This document shows positions 16,733-24,450 of a stretch of DNA of 64,000 nt, piece after piece; the stretch's first letter is position 1; each line of letters opens with the position of its first letter. The stretch is from Sphingobium sp. AP50 (GTDB taxonomy: Bacteria; Pseudomonadota; Alphaproteobacteria; Sphingomonadales; Sphingomonadaceae). The notes below the pieces were generated by a model. The model saw only the letters and a list, made by a program, of their open reading frames with translations. It did no database searches and was not told the DNA's origin. The position numbers were made by a program, and so were the translations under genes. Location of the stretch: contig NZ_FNYZ01000008.1 of NCBI RefSeq assembly GCF_900109095.1, forward strand, positions 124,001 through 188,000, in the 5' to 3' direction.

Positions 16733-19561
16733 TCAGAATTCCAGATTGAACCGGCCATAATAGAAGCCGCCGCTGATCCCATAGGGCGCGTAGGCATTAT
16801 ACAGGCTGCCCGCCAGCCGGTTTACTGGCTTCAACTTGTTGGGATAGGTGTTGAGCAGATTGTTGGCGCCGATCGACAGCTTGACGCCCTTGGCCAGCTT
16901 ATATCCCAGTTCGAGATCGAGGATGGTCTTTGGCTTCAGTTCTTCGTCGGCATAGCCCGACGTGCAGGTCGTCGACAACGTCGTGCAGGACACCCAATCA
17001 GCTGTATGGAGCACGGGAGACGCCGCACGCTGCGTGACCTTGCCATAGCGGGTGGCGCGCAGATTGGCATTGAACTGGCCGGTTTCCCACAGGAAATTGG
17101 CGATGAACTTGTTGCGCGGGGTGCCTTCGCTCAGATCACCCTGCCGGTCGCGCGCGACGAAGGATACGCCGCTGCCACCCGTTGGCGGGGGATCGATATG
17201 GGTGAAGATCGTCTTGTTGAAATTGGCAGACAGCGAACTCGTCAGATTGCCGAGGCTGCCCAGATTGGCGCGATGCGTGGCGACGATATCCAGACCGCGG
17301 GTTCGGGTGTCGGCTGCGTTCGAGAAGATGAGCGCGCCATAATTGCCAGCATAGCCATTGGCGTTCAGGATATCGACGACCGTCGTGCCCGACAGCGTGC
17401 CGCTGAGCAGGATGCGGTCCTTCACCTTGACCTGATAGGCGTCGACGGTGAGGTTGAAGTTGGGCAGGGGCGTCAGGACCAGGCCTGCCGAGAAGTTGGT
17501 CGATTTTTCCGGTTTGAGCGCCACGGCACCGAGCGCTTGTGCTGCGGCACTGTCGACCGGCAGCGCGACCACCGGGCGCAACTGGCTGACGCCGTCGATG
17601 ACGACGCCGATCGTGCTGGACGAGTTATAATGCTGCTGCTGGAGGGTGGGCGCGCGGAAGCCGGTGCTGGCCGTTCCGCGGATCGCTATGCCCCTGACCG
17701 GCTCGATGCGCAACGATGCCTTGCCCGTATCGGTGGTGCCGAAGTCGGAATAATCCTCATGCCGTCCGGCCAGGCCGAATTCGACGCCCTCGATGATCTT
17801 GCCCTCGATATTGGCGTAGGCGCTCCAGTTGTCGCGGCTCCAGCTTCCCGATCCTTCGGGGGTGAAGCCGATCACGCCTTGCGATCCGATGCCGCTGGCA
17901 TAGGTGCCGCCGCGCCAGCCGCCGACGGGGAAGATATAGCCGCCATTTTCGTAGGAAACAGAATCGCCGGGGCTGATGACGAACTTGTTCTTCTTATACT
18001 CGCCGCCCACCGCGACCGAGAGCGGCCCTGCAAGGCCGATGTCGAACTCCTTGCTGAGGTCCAGATTGCTGACCCATTCGTCAAAGCGCAGCTTGCCGAG
18101 GTAGAAATGGGTTGGGCTTGCTGTGCCAAGCGATGGGTTGAGCGATGTCGTCTGCGAATATTTGACCTCGTCCTGCCCATAGCTGGTGCTGAGGTCGAAA
18201 TGCACGCCGCCGCCCACTTCGCCGCGCAGGCCGCCCGCGAACTGGAAATCCTCGTCATAGACATGGATGCGCGGAATATAGCCTTCCGGATAGATGGAGA
18301 TGATGTTGTTGGCGGCTTGCGGCGTACGGTAGGTCAGCCAGCCAGCCGCATGGCGCTTGGAATAAGTGCCGAAGCTATAAAGCTCCAGACTGTCGCCCAC
18401 CGGCAGCATGGCATCATAGCCAAAATTGCCACCGATGACCTGAGGCTGGCCATATTTGGCGCGGATGCGATCGGGATTATCGTTGCGGGAATCCCCTGTC
18501 GGATAAAATTGCCCGGTGATCGGGCTGCTCTTGGTTATCGTATTTTCCTGAAGAACCCCGTCGCCAGACAGGTGGATATAGCCACCATCCTGGCCCAGTG
18601 CGAAGCCATTGTCGATCTGCCAGCGGGCCTGCCAGCCGCCATTGTCGGCCGTGCTGCCCATGGTCAGCGCGGCGCCGCCGGACGTGTCATTCTTCAGGAT
18701 GATATTGACCACGCCGGCGATCGCGTCGGACCCATATTGCGCCGACGCGCCGTCGCGCAGCACTTCGATCCGCTGGATCGCATTGCCGGCGATCAGGTCC
18801 AGGTCCGGCGGCGACTGGCCGTTCTGCACGCTGCCATTGATGAACAGGGTGGCGGTATTATGACGACGCTTGCCGTTTACCAGCACCAGCAACTGATCAC
18901 CGCCCAGGCCGCGCAGCGACAGGGTGCGCACGGCCCAACTGGCGCCGGCACCGTTGTTCGATACGTTGATCGAGGGAACCAGCGTGCCGAGCAGGTCGCG
19001 TACCGACTGCTTGCCGCTCGTTTCCAGATCCTTGGCGCCCAGCACGTCGATCGGCGCAAGGCTCTCCGCCACGGTGCGGGTGGTGGTGCGGGTGCCGGTG
19101 ACGATGATCGGGGTGGCGTCTTCCACCGGCTCAGGCGCAGGTGCCATCGTCATGCCTTCAGCGCTTGCGCCGGGCAGGCTGGCCTGGGCGAACTGGAGCG
19201 CCAAAGGGCCGCGGCGGGCTGCGCTGCGGTTGGCTGGGGCAGCGAGGGCGATGACCCCTGCGCCTGCTTCCGAGGATTTGAGATCGGTGCCGGCCAGCAG
19301 CCGGTCGAGCGCCGCCTGGGTCGACATCCAGCCCTGAATGCTGCGGCTGCGGACCGTGGCCACTTCGTCATAGGGGAAGAGGATACGCACGCCCGACTGG
19401 GTCGATAGCTGGCGCAGCGCGCCGCTCAATGGCTGAACCTCAATGTCGAACTTGTGCCGCTGGCTCATCGCTGCATCGGTTTTTGCAGCTGCGAGAAGTT
19501 GCGTAGGCGAAGCAAGGCAGATGGCGAGGGCTGTCCCCGCCATGACGTGGCGTATACGCAT
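16733..19561 (-). CDS. TonB-dependent receptor with N-terminal STN domain
   Basis: A 942-residue outer-membrane transporter. The start is at 19561 (MRIRHVMAG) because AGGGGAA lies about 8 bases upstream and a signal peptide follows (to about LLAAA). A secretin/TonB short N-terminal (STN) domain spans about 37-90 (FDIEVQPLSGALRQLSTQSG). A linker is followed by the plug, with TonB-box-like IIVTGTR, and then a barrel ending in FYYGRFNLEF. The barrel contains the YGQPQVIGG and RYGKVTQR type blocks of the Plug/OMP family found in sphingomonads. STN domains normally signal to FecR/FecI-type regulators, but no such pair is next to it. Substrate unknown; siderophore or plant compound are possibilities. 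Confidence 0.93.
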   Translation of the reverse strand: MRIRHVMAGTALAICLASPTQLLAAAKTDAAMSQRHKFDIEVQPLSGALRQLSTQSGVRILFPYDEVATVRSRSIQGWMSTQAALDRLLAGTDLKSSEAGAGVIALAAPANRSAARRGPLALQFAQASLPGASAEGMTMAPAPEPVEDATPIIVTGTRTTTRTVAESLAPIDVLGAKDLETSGKQSVRDLLGTLVPSINVSNNGAGASWAVRTLSLRGLGGDQLLVLVNGKRRHNTATLFINGSVQNGQSPPDLDLIAGNAIQRIEVLRDGASAQYGSDAIAGVVNIILKNDTSGGAALTMGSTADNGGWQARWQIDNGFALGQDGGYIHLSGDGVLQENTITKSSPITGQFYPTGDSRNDNPDRIRAKYGQPQVIGGNFGYDAMLPVGDSLELYSFGTYSKRHAAGWLTYRTPQAANNIISIYPEGYIPRIHVYDEDFQFAGGLRGEVGGGVHFDLSTSYGQDEVKYSQTTSLNPSLGTASPTHFYLGKLRFDEWVSNLDLSKEFDIGLAGPLSVAVGGEYKKNKFVISPGDSVSYENGGYIFPVGGWRGGTYASGIGSQGVIGFTPEGSGSWSRDNWSAYANIEGKIIEGVEFGLAGRHEDYSDFGTTDTGKASLRIEPVRGIAIRGTASTGFRAPTLQQQHYNSSSTIGVVIDGVSQLRPVVALPVDSAAAQALGAVALKPEKSTNFSAGLVLTPLPNFNLTVDAYQVKVKDRILLSGTLSGTTVVDILNANGYAGNYGALIFSNAADTRTRGLDIVATHRANLGSLGNLTSSLSANFNKTIFTHIDPPPTGGSGVSFVARDRQGDLSEGTPRNKFIANFLWETGQFNANLRATRYGKVTQRAASPVLHTADWVSCTTLSTTCTSGYADEELKPKTILDLELGYKLAKGVKLSIGANNLLNTYPNKLKPVNRLAGSLYNAYAPYGISGGFYYGRFNLEF

Positions 19562-19742
19562 TGTCAGTTCCCCTGATCTGGCGGCGCTCAAGCCGCTCAA
19601 TTACCCCAGACGAAGCAATTGCGACATTCCGCTACTTCATATGTCATCTTTGAGACATAAAATACTGCTGATAAGATTATGAGAAATGGTGGCGAGCGGT
19701 GGCTATATTGCTGCCCTGTCAGAGATGCTGCGCTGCGGTGGA

Positions 19743-20516
19743 TCAGGCGCCGGTCTGCAAAAACCAGCGGTCGGTCCCTTCCAGACCGATGGCGGTCAGG
19801 CGGCCGGAAAAATAGGCCCCGGTGTCGATGCCGATACGGTTGGAACGTTCATCCACCTCCGGCGTGATGCTGTGGCCGTGGACGATCATCATCGGATGCG
19901 CGCCTTCATGGTCCAGAAAAAGGCGTCGGACCCAGCGCAGGTCGGCAGACTGTTGCTGCGCGATCGGCACGCCCGGCCGGATGCCGGCATGCACGAACAG
20001 ATAGTCGCCGATCGCGATGCTGTCAGGCAGGGCGTCGAGGAAGTCGACATGCGCGCGCGGCACATGATTGAGCATCCAGACGGTCAGTTCCGCATCGGTC
20101 ATGCTGTCAAAGTGCAACGGGGCAAGGCCATAGCTGGTCAACGTTTGCGCGCCGCCGGCCCGGCGAAAGGTGGGCAGGATGCGCTCATCGCCGCGCGCAG
20201 CGAGGATGAACAGTTCCTCATGATTGCCCTTGACGCAGTGCACGGCATCACCCACCGCCATCATCGTCTTCACCCGCTCCACGATCTCGCGTGAGGCGGG
20301 GCCGCGATCGATCAAGTCGCCGAGCAGCACCAGATTGGGCGCCATCGGCCCACGCACCCGATCGTCTATCGCGATCAGGCGCAGCAATTCCTCCAGCAGG
20401 TCGAGCCGTCCATGCACGTCGCCGATGGCATAGACGCGCCTGTCCGCGCCCACGCTGGGCGGCGGGCGATCGATGGACGGTTTGTCCTCCTGCTTGCCGA
20501 AACGCCAGAAATTCAT
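19743..20516 (-). CDS. PPP-family metallophosphatase (serine/threonine phosphatase-like)
   Basis: A 257-residue calcineurin-like phosphoesterase. The metal-binding motifs are in order: GDVHGR (about 32-37), GDLIDRG (about 66-72), GNHEE (about 98-102), and later His in FVHAG and VHGHSI. This is the arrangement of the bacterial PrpA/lambda-phosphatase group, which dephosphorylates Ser/Thr proteins or small phosphate esters. It follows dcd by 16 bases on the same strand and may share its transcript. Substrate unknown. Confidence 0.9.
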   Translation of the reverse strand: MNFWRFGKQEDKPSIDRPPPSVGADRRVYAIGDVHGRLDLLEELLRLIAIDDRVRGPMAPNLVLLGDLIDRGPASREIVERVKTMMAVGDAVHCVKGNHEELFILAARGDERILPTFRRAGGAQTLTSYGLAPLHFDSMTDAELTVWMLNHVPRAHVDFLDALPDSIAIGDYLFVHAGIRPGVPIAQQQSADLRWVRRLFLDHEGAHPMMIVHGHSITPEVDERSNRIGIDTGAYFSGRLTAIGLEGTDRWFLQTGA

Positions 20517-20532
20517 GGCGCGCAGTTTCGCA

Positions 20533-21087
20533 TCACAGGCGGGGGAGTGTCACCCCTTGCTGCCCCATATATTTGCCCGCGCGGTCTGCATAGCTGACCT
20601 CGCACGGCTCATTGCCCTGAAGGAACAGGAACTGACAGGCCCCTTCATTGGCGTAGATCTTGGCAGGCAGCGGCGTGGTATTGGAAAATTCCAGCGTCAC
20701 ATGGCCCTCCCAGCCCGGCTCCAGCGGCGTGACGTTCACGATGATGCCGCAGCGGGCATAGGTGGATTTGCCAAGGCAGATGACCAGCACGTCGCGCGGC
20801 ACCCGGAAATATTCGACCGTGCGGGCCAGCGCGAAGCTGTTGGGCGGGATGATGCAGCAGTCGGTCTTGCGATCGACGAAATTCTTGGGATCGAAATCCT
20901 TGGGGTCGACGATGGTGCTGTCGACATTGGTGAAGATTTTGAACTCGTCCGCCACCCGCGCGTCATAGCCATAGGAGGACAGGCCGTAGCTGATGCACCC
21001 CTCACGCCGCTGGCTTTCCACGAACGGCTCGATCATGCCGGTTGTCTGCGCCTGTTCGCGAATCCATTTGTCGGAAAGAATGGCCAT
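20533..21087 (-). CDS. dcd: dCTP deaminase
   Basis: Dcd converts dCTP to dUTP, feeding dTMP synthesis. The start at 21087 (MAILSDKWI) gives 184 residues, the usual length for alphaproteobacterial Dcd; the frame upstream is basic and Cys-rich and is not part of the protein. Conserved blocks include [18 protein letters not shown], and the active-site region [19 protein letters not shown] with the catalytic Glu. It begins 5 bases after the cdd stop, so the two pyrimidine deaminases are cotranscribed. Confidence 0.96.
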   Translation of the reverse strand: MAILSDKWIREQAQTTGMIEPFVESQRREGCISYGLSSYGYDARVADEFKIFTNVDSTIVDPKDFDPKNFVDRKTDCCIIPPNSFALARTVEYFRVPRDVLVICLGKSTYARCGIIVNVTPLEPGWEGHVTLEFSNTTPLPAKIYANEGACQFLFLQGNEPCEVSYADRAGKYMGQQGVTLPRL

Positions 21088-21092
21088 GGGTT

Positions 21093-21551
21093 TCAGCTCT
21101 TTTTCATGGGGCCAATGCCCAGGTCCGCAGGACCAAAAGCATGGGGAAGGAGATCGGCGACGCGCAGGTCGAGCACGCGGTCGCCGCTGGGCGTGGCGCA
21201 ATAGATGGCAAGCGTCCGCCCGGCCATCTGTTCCGCTTCGTTCATGATCTGGCGGCACCGGCCGCAGGGGGTGACGAGCGCCTCTTCGGCGGCATCCATC
21301 GCGCCGCCGACCACCGCGATTTCCGTTACGTCTTCGAAACGACCCTGCGCATTGACCGTGGCGAGCGCGACCGTTTCGGCGCAGAGCGACAGGCCATAGC
21401 TGGCATTTTCGAAATTGCAGCCGGTGACGATGCTGCCGTCGGTCAGCCGCACCGCCGCCCCCACGGCAAAGCGGCTATAGGGGGCATGGGCGTTGGCCAT
21501 CGCGGCGCGTGCGGCGGCGATCAACTGTCCAACTTGCTGTTCATCTTGCAT
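21093..21551 (-). CDS. cdd: Cytidine deaminase
   Basis: A 152-residue zinc enzyme that deaminates cytidine and deoxycytidine to uridine forms in the salvage pathway. The zinc site has Cys in SLCAE and the PCGRC pair, the all-cysteine arrangement of the short homotetrameric class, and the catalytic Glu is in CAE. The substrate motif [10 protein letters not shown] is intact. Start ATG 21551 overlaps the stop of the upstream GH25-like gene as TGATG, which indicates coupling. It is followed at once by dcd, grouping free-nucleoside and nucleotide cytosine deamination. Confidence 0.95.
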   Translation of the reverse strand: MQDEQQVGQLIAAARAAMANAHAPYSRFAVGAAVRLTDGSIVTGCNFENASYGLSLCAETVALATVNAQGRFEDVTEIAVVGGAMDAAEEALVTPCGRCRQIMNEAEQMAGRTLAIYCATPSGDRVLDLRVADLLPHAFGPADLGIGPMKKS

Positions 21552-22234
21552 CAGGGTGCCACCACATTCCAACGGACCGGACCATTGACGCCGTCGATAT
21601 GCCGCATATCGCTGGCTGTCCACATCACCCAGGGCTTGGTCGCATAATCGGGCGGGAAGAAATTGCCGTCCAGCCACAGCGTCCGGTTGATGCCGGAGCC
21701 GATATCATAGGCCTTGTCGAAATCCTCGCTGACGTTGAGAAGGGCCGGCTTGCCCGCATGGCTCTCCACCAGATTGATCAGCGTGTTGAGGTCGGACAGC
21801 AATTGGTCGCGGCCGGGGCGTGCCTGGCAGCCCGGTGTGAAGTCCATGCGGATGACCGGGGGCAGGGCGGCATTGTCACGCGGCACCGTGGTCATGAAGC
21901 TGGTCGCCTGATCGCTCGGCTGTCGGCACAGGCTGAAGTCGATCATCGCGCCATAACGCATGCCGACGGCGCGCACGCCGCGCCAGTTGGCGGCGAAGGC
22001 CGGATCGCGCCTGCCACCGGCGTCAGCCGCGCGCAGATAGGCCAGGTCCGCCCCTTGCGCGGCCAGAGTGCCCCATTCGACCGGGCCATTGTCGGCGCTG
22101 ATCGACACGCCCTGCACGGGATATTGGTCGCGCGCCGGCGCCCAGCCGCGCGCATAGAGCCACAGCGCCACCGCCAGCGCCGCGACCACCGCCAATGCCG
22201 CCCCGATCCGGAACAGCAGGCCCCCCAAAGTCAC
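21551..22234 (-). CDS. Membrane-anchored GH25 (lysozyme-like) protein, probably degenerate
   Basis: A 227-residue protein with an N-terminal membrane anchor (about 8-30, AALAVVAALAVALWLYA) and a periplasmic domain resembling glycoside hydrolase family 25 (muramidase TIM barrel). Two family positions look altered. The DxS motif near the first strand reads GVSIS with no Asp. The LDxE-type strand reads MDFT, keeping Asp but lacking the catalytic Glu. It may therefore bind rather than cut peptidoglycan. GTG start; the end overlaps cdd (TGATG) and UPF0262 is 13 bases upstream. Its place in a pyrimidine-deaminase operon is unexplained. Confidence 0.72.
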   Translation of the reverse strand: MTLGGLLFRIGAALAVVAALAVALWLYARGWAPARDQYPVQGVSISADNGPVEWGTLAAQGADLAYLRAADAGGRRDPAFAANWRGVRAVGMRYGAMIDFSLCRQPSDQATSFMTTVPRDNAALPPVIRMDFTPGCQARPGRDQLLSDLNTLINLVESHAGKPALLNVSEDFDKAYDIGSGINRTLWLDGNFFPPDYATKPWVMWTASDMRHIDGVNGPVRWNVVAP

Positions 22235-22247
22235 AACCCTGATCGTC

Positions 22248-22730
22248 TTACCCCTTGATATGCAGCACGCAGATCAGCGTGAACAGCCGCCGCGCCGTGT
22301 CGAAATCCACGTCGATCTTCCCCTCCAGCCGCTCCTTCAGCACCTCCGCCGCATCATTGTGGATGGCGCGGCGGGCCATGTCGACCGTCTCGATCTGTTG
22401 GGGGGAGGCGTTGCTGATCGCCTGATAATAGCTGTCGCAGATGGCGAAATAGTCACGGATCGGCCGCCGGAACCGGCCCAGACCCAGGATGATCGCCTCC
22501 AGCGGGCTGTCATCCTCCCGGTTGATCTCGATCACCAGCCGGCCTTCCTCGACCCGAAGCATGACCTTATAGGGGCCGGCATAGCCGTCGCCATGCTCGC
22601 GCTGCGGCGCGAAGTGATTATCCTCCAGCAGGTCGAAGATGGCGATGCGCCGTTCCTGCTCCACGTCGGCATTGCGCCACAGGATCGTGCGCTGGTCCAG
22701 CTGGATGTCTATGATGCGCGGATCGGCCAT
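22248..22730 (-). CDS. UPF0262 family protein
   Basis: A 160-residue member of UPF0262, a conserved alphaproteobacterial family of unknown function. Recognisable features are the IIDIQLDQRTILWRNADVEQER start, the block DDSPLEAIILGLGRFRRPIRDYF, and the C-terminal FDTARRLFTLICVLHIKG. It is soluble, with no cofactor motif. ATG 22730 is preferred to TTG 22736. It appears to head the leftward GH25-like, cdd, dcd, phosphatase run and is divergent from dnaB. Confidence 0.88.
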   Translation of the reverse strand: MADPRIIDIQLDQRTILWRNADVEQERRIAIFDLLEDNHFAPQREHGDGYAGPYKVMLRVEEGRLVIEINREDDSPLEAIILGLGRFRRPIRDYFAICDSYYQAISNASPQQIETVDMARRAIHNDAAEVLKERLEGKIDVDFDTARRLFTLICVLHIKG

Positions 22731-22780
22731 ATGCAAGCGAACAGTCAGTGCGGCGGCGCGCGCCGAAATGCAAGCGGGAC

Positions 22781-22789
22781 TTATCCACA
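22781..22789 (+). promoter_or_regulatory. DnaA box in the dnaB promoter region
   Basis: TTATCCACA matches the strict DnaA-box consensus exactly. It lies 55 bases before the dnaB start in the UPF0262/dnaB divergent spacer and overlaps a small inverted repeat (TCCAC-N6-GTGGA, 22784-22799). It could let DnaA tune dnaB or the divergent gene. One box is not an origin. Confidence 0.7.
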
Positions 22790-22843
22790 GATGCGTGGAT
22801 GTAGCCCCTTGCGCATGTCCGGTCGGGAGAGGAAAGAGGGCGC

Positions 22844-24328
22844 ATGGTCGAACTGCTGAAAATCAACCCCGCTGAAAACAGCGGAACCGAACTCCCGCGC
22901 AATGTGGAGGCGGAAGCCGCGCTGCTGGGCGCGATCATGATCGACAATCGCATTGCCGAGGATGTGCAGCTCAAGCTGAAGGCCGAACATTATTTCGAGC
23001 CGCTGCATGGCCGTATCTATGACGCGATCATGCGGCTGCTGGACAAGGATATGGTCGCCAATCCGGTGACGCTGCGGCCGATGCTGGAGCAGGACCCGGC
23101 GCTCAAGGAACTGGGCGGTCCGGCCTATCTTGCGCAACTGACCGGCAATGGCGCGGCACTGATCGGCGCGCGTGACTTCGCGACCCAGATCTATGACCTC
23201 GCCCTGCTGCGTCAACTTGTCAGCGTTGGCCGGGAACTGGTTGAAAATGCGCTCGACACGAGTGAGGAAGTCAACCCTCGCGAGCAGATCGAGGCGGCCG
23301 AAGTCGCGCTCTACAAAGTGTCGGAGGGTGAGGGCGAGAGCGGGTCGGTCAAGAGCTTCCTGACGGCGTCGACGGCAGCGGTTCAGGTCGCGGAACGCGC
23401 GCTCAACAGCGGCGGTCACGTTTCGGGCATCACCACCGGTATCAACAGCCTGAATGCCAAGATCGGTGGTTTGCACAATTCTGACCTTATGATCCTGGCC
23501 GGGCGCCCCGGCATGGGCAAGACGTCGCTGGCCACCAACATCGCCTATAATGCTGCTTCCCGCTGGCTGCGCGATCATGGCGACGGCATCCCGCCGGAAA
23601 AGAATATGGGTGCGAAGACGGCCTTCTTCTCCCTCGAAATGTCGGCGGACCAGCTGGCGACCCGCGTTCTTGCCGAACAATCGGGCATTTCGGGCGAAGC
23701 GCTGCGCATGGGCAAGATCAGCCGGGCGGATTTCCAGAACCTGTCCCGCGCCGCTCGCGACCTTCAGGAACTGCCTTTGTTCATCGATGATACGCCCGGC
23801 CTGACGATCGCGGCGCTGCGGACCCGCGCGCGCCGTCTGAAGCGTCGTCATGATATCGGCTTCATCGTCGTCGACTATCTTCAGCTGTTGCAGGGTAGCG
23901 GGCGCGGCAACGAGAATCGCGTGAACGAGATTTCGGAAATTTCGCGCGGTCTGAAGACTTTGGCGAAGGAGCTTCATGTCCCTGTGCTGGCCTTGTCCCA
24001 GCTCAGCCGAGCCGTGGAACAGCGTGAGGACAAGCGGCCCCAGCTATCCGACCTTCGTGAATCGGGATCGATCGAGCAAGACGCGGACATGGTCTGGTTC
24101 GTGTTCCGCGAGGATTATTATGAAGCGGCCAAGGAACCCAAGCCGGAAGATGAAGCCGCCTATGCCGCTTGGAAGGAGAATATGGAGCGCATCTACGGCA
24201 AGGCGGAAGTTATCGTCGCCAAGCAGCGTCACGGCTCAACCGGCCGCATCCGCATGAAGTTCGACGCGAAGATCACCCGCTTCTCCGACCTGGCCGAAGA
24301 TGGCTATGAGGATCTGAGTTACGAATAA
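22844..24328 (+). CDS. dnaB: Replicative DNA helicase DnaB
   Basis: The ring helicase that unwinds DNA ahead of the replisome. The 494-residue product has the N-terminal DnaB domain (about 17-120, LPRNVEAEAALLGAIMID), a linker, and the RecA-like motor. Walker A is GRPGMGKTSLA, Walker B is FIVVDYLQLL, and the arginine-finger region is SDLRESGSIEQDADMVWF. Length is standard and no intein is present. GAGGAAAGAGGG lies just upstream. It is divergent from UPF0262 and has a DnaA box in its leader. Confidence 0.98.
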   Translation: MVELLKINPAENSGTELPRNVEAEAALLGAIMIDNRIAEDVQLKLKAEHYFEPLHGRIYDAIMRLLDKDMVANPVTLRPMLEQDPALKELGGPAYLAQLTGNGAALIGARDFATQIYDLALLRQLVSVGRELVENALDTSEEVNPREQIEAAEVALYKVSEGEGESGSVKSFLTASTAAVQVAERALNSGGHVSGITTGINSLNAKIGGLHNSDLMILAGRPGMGKTSLATNIAYNAASRWLRDHGDGIPPEKNMGAKTAFFSLEMSADQLATRVLAEQSGISGEALRMGKISRADFQNLSRAARDLQELPLFIDDTPGLTIAALRTRARRLKRRHDIGFIVVDYLQLLQGSGRGNENRVNEISEISRGLKTLAKELHVPVLALSQLSRAVEQREDKRPQLSDLRESGSIEQDADMVWFVFREDYYEAAKEPKPEDEAAYAAWKENMERIYGKAEVIVAKQRHGSTGRIRMKFDAKITRFSDLAEDGYEDLSYE

Positions 24329-24340
24329 TCCCGAAAAATC

Positions 24341-24430
24341 TGTCATTCCCGCGAAGGCGGGAACCCATCTCCCAACCCATATTCTTGGTGCAGGGTCGAG
24401 AGATGGGTCACTGCTTCCGCGGGGATGACG
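24341..24430. repeat. Palindromic intergenic repeat after dnaB
   Basis: Arms of about 30 bases (24341-24370 starting TGTCATTCCCGCGAAGGCGG, and 24401-24430 ending GCGGGGATGACG) are inverted with several mismatches; both contain CCCATCT/AGATGGG. This resembles the common GTCATTCCCGCGAAGGCGGG repeat of proteobacterial intergenic DNA. It lies between convergent dnaB and the DUF885 gene and may stop transcription from both. Confidence 0.75.
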
Positions 24431-24450
24431 ATAGTGGATAAAGCGGGGCG

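Noticed and set aside
16727-19408. 893-residue open frame on the plus strand opposite the STN TonB receptor
   Set aside because: Shadow frame produced by high third-position GC; no domain, and the opposite strand is clearly coding.
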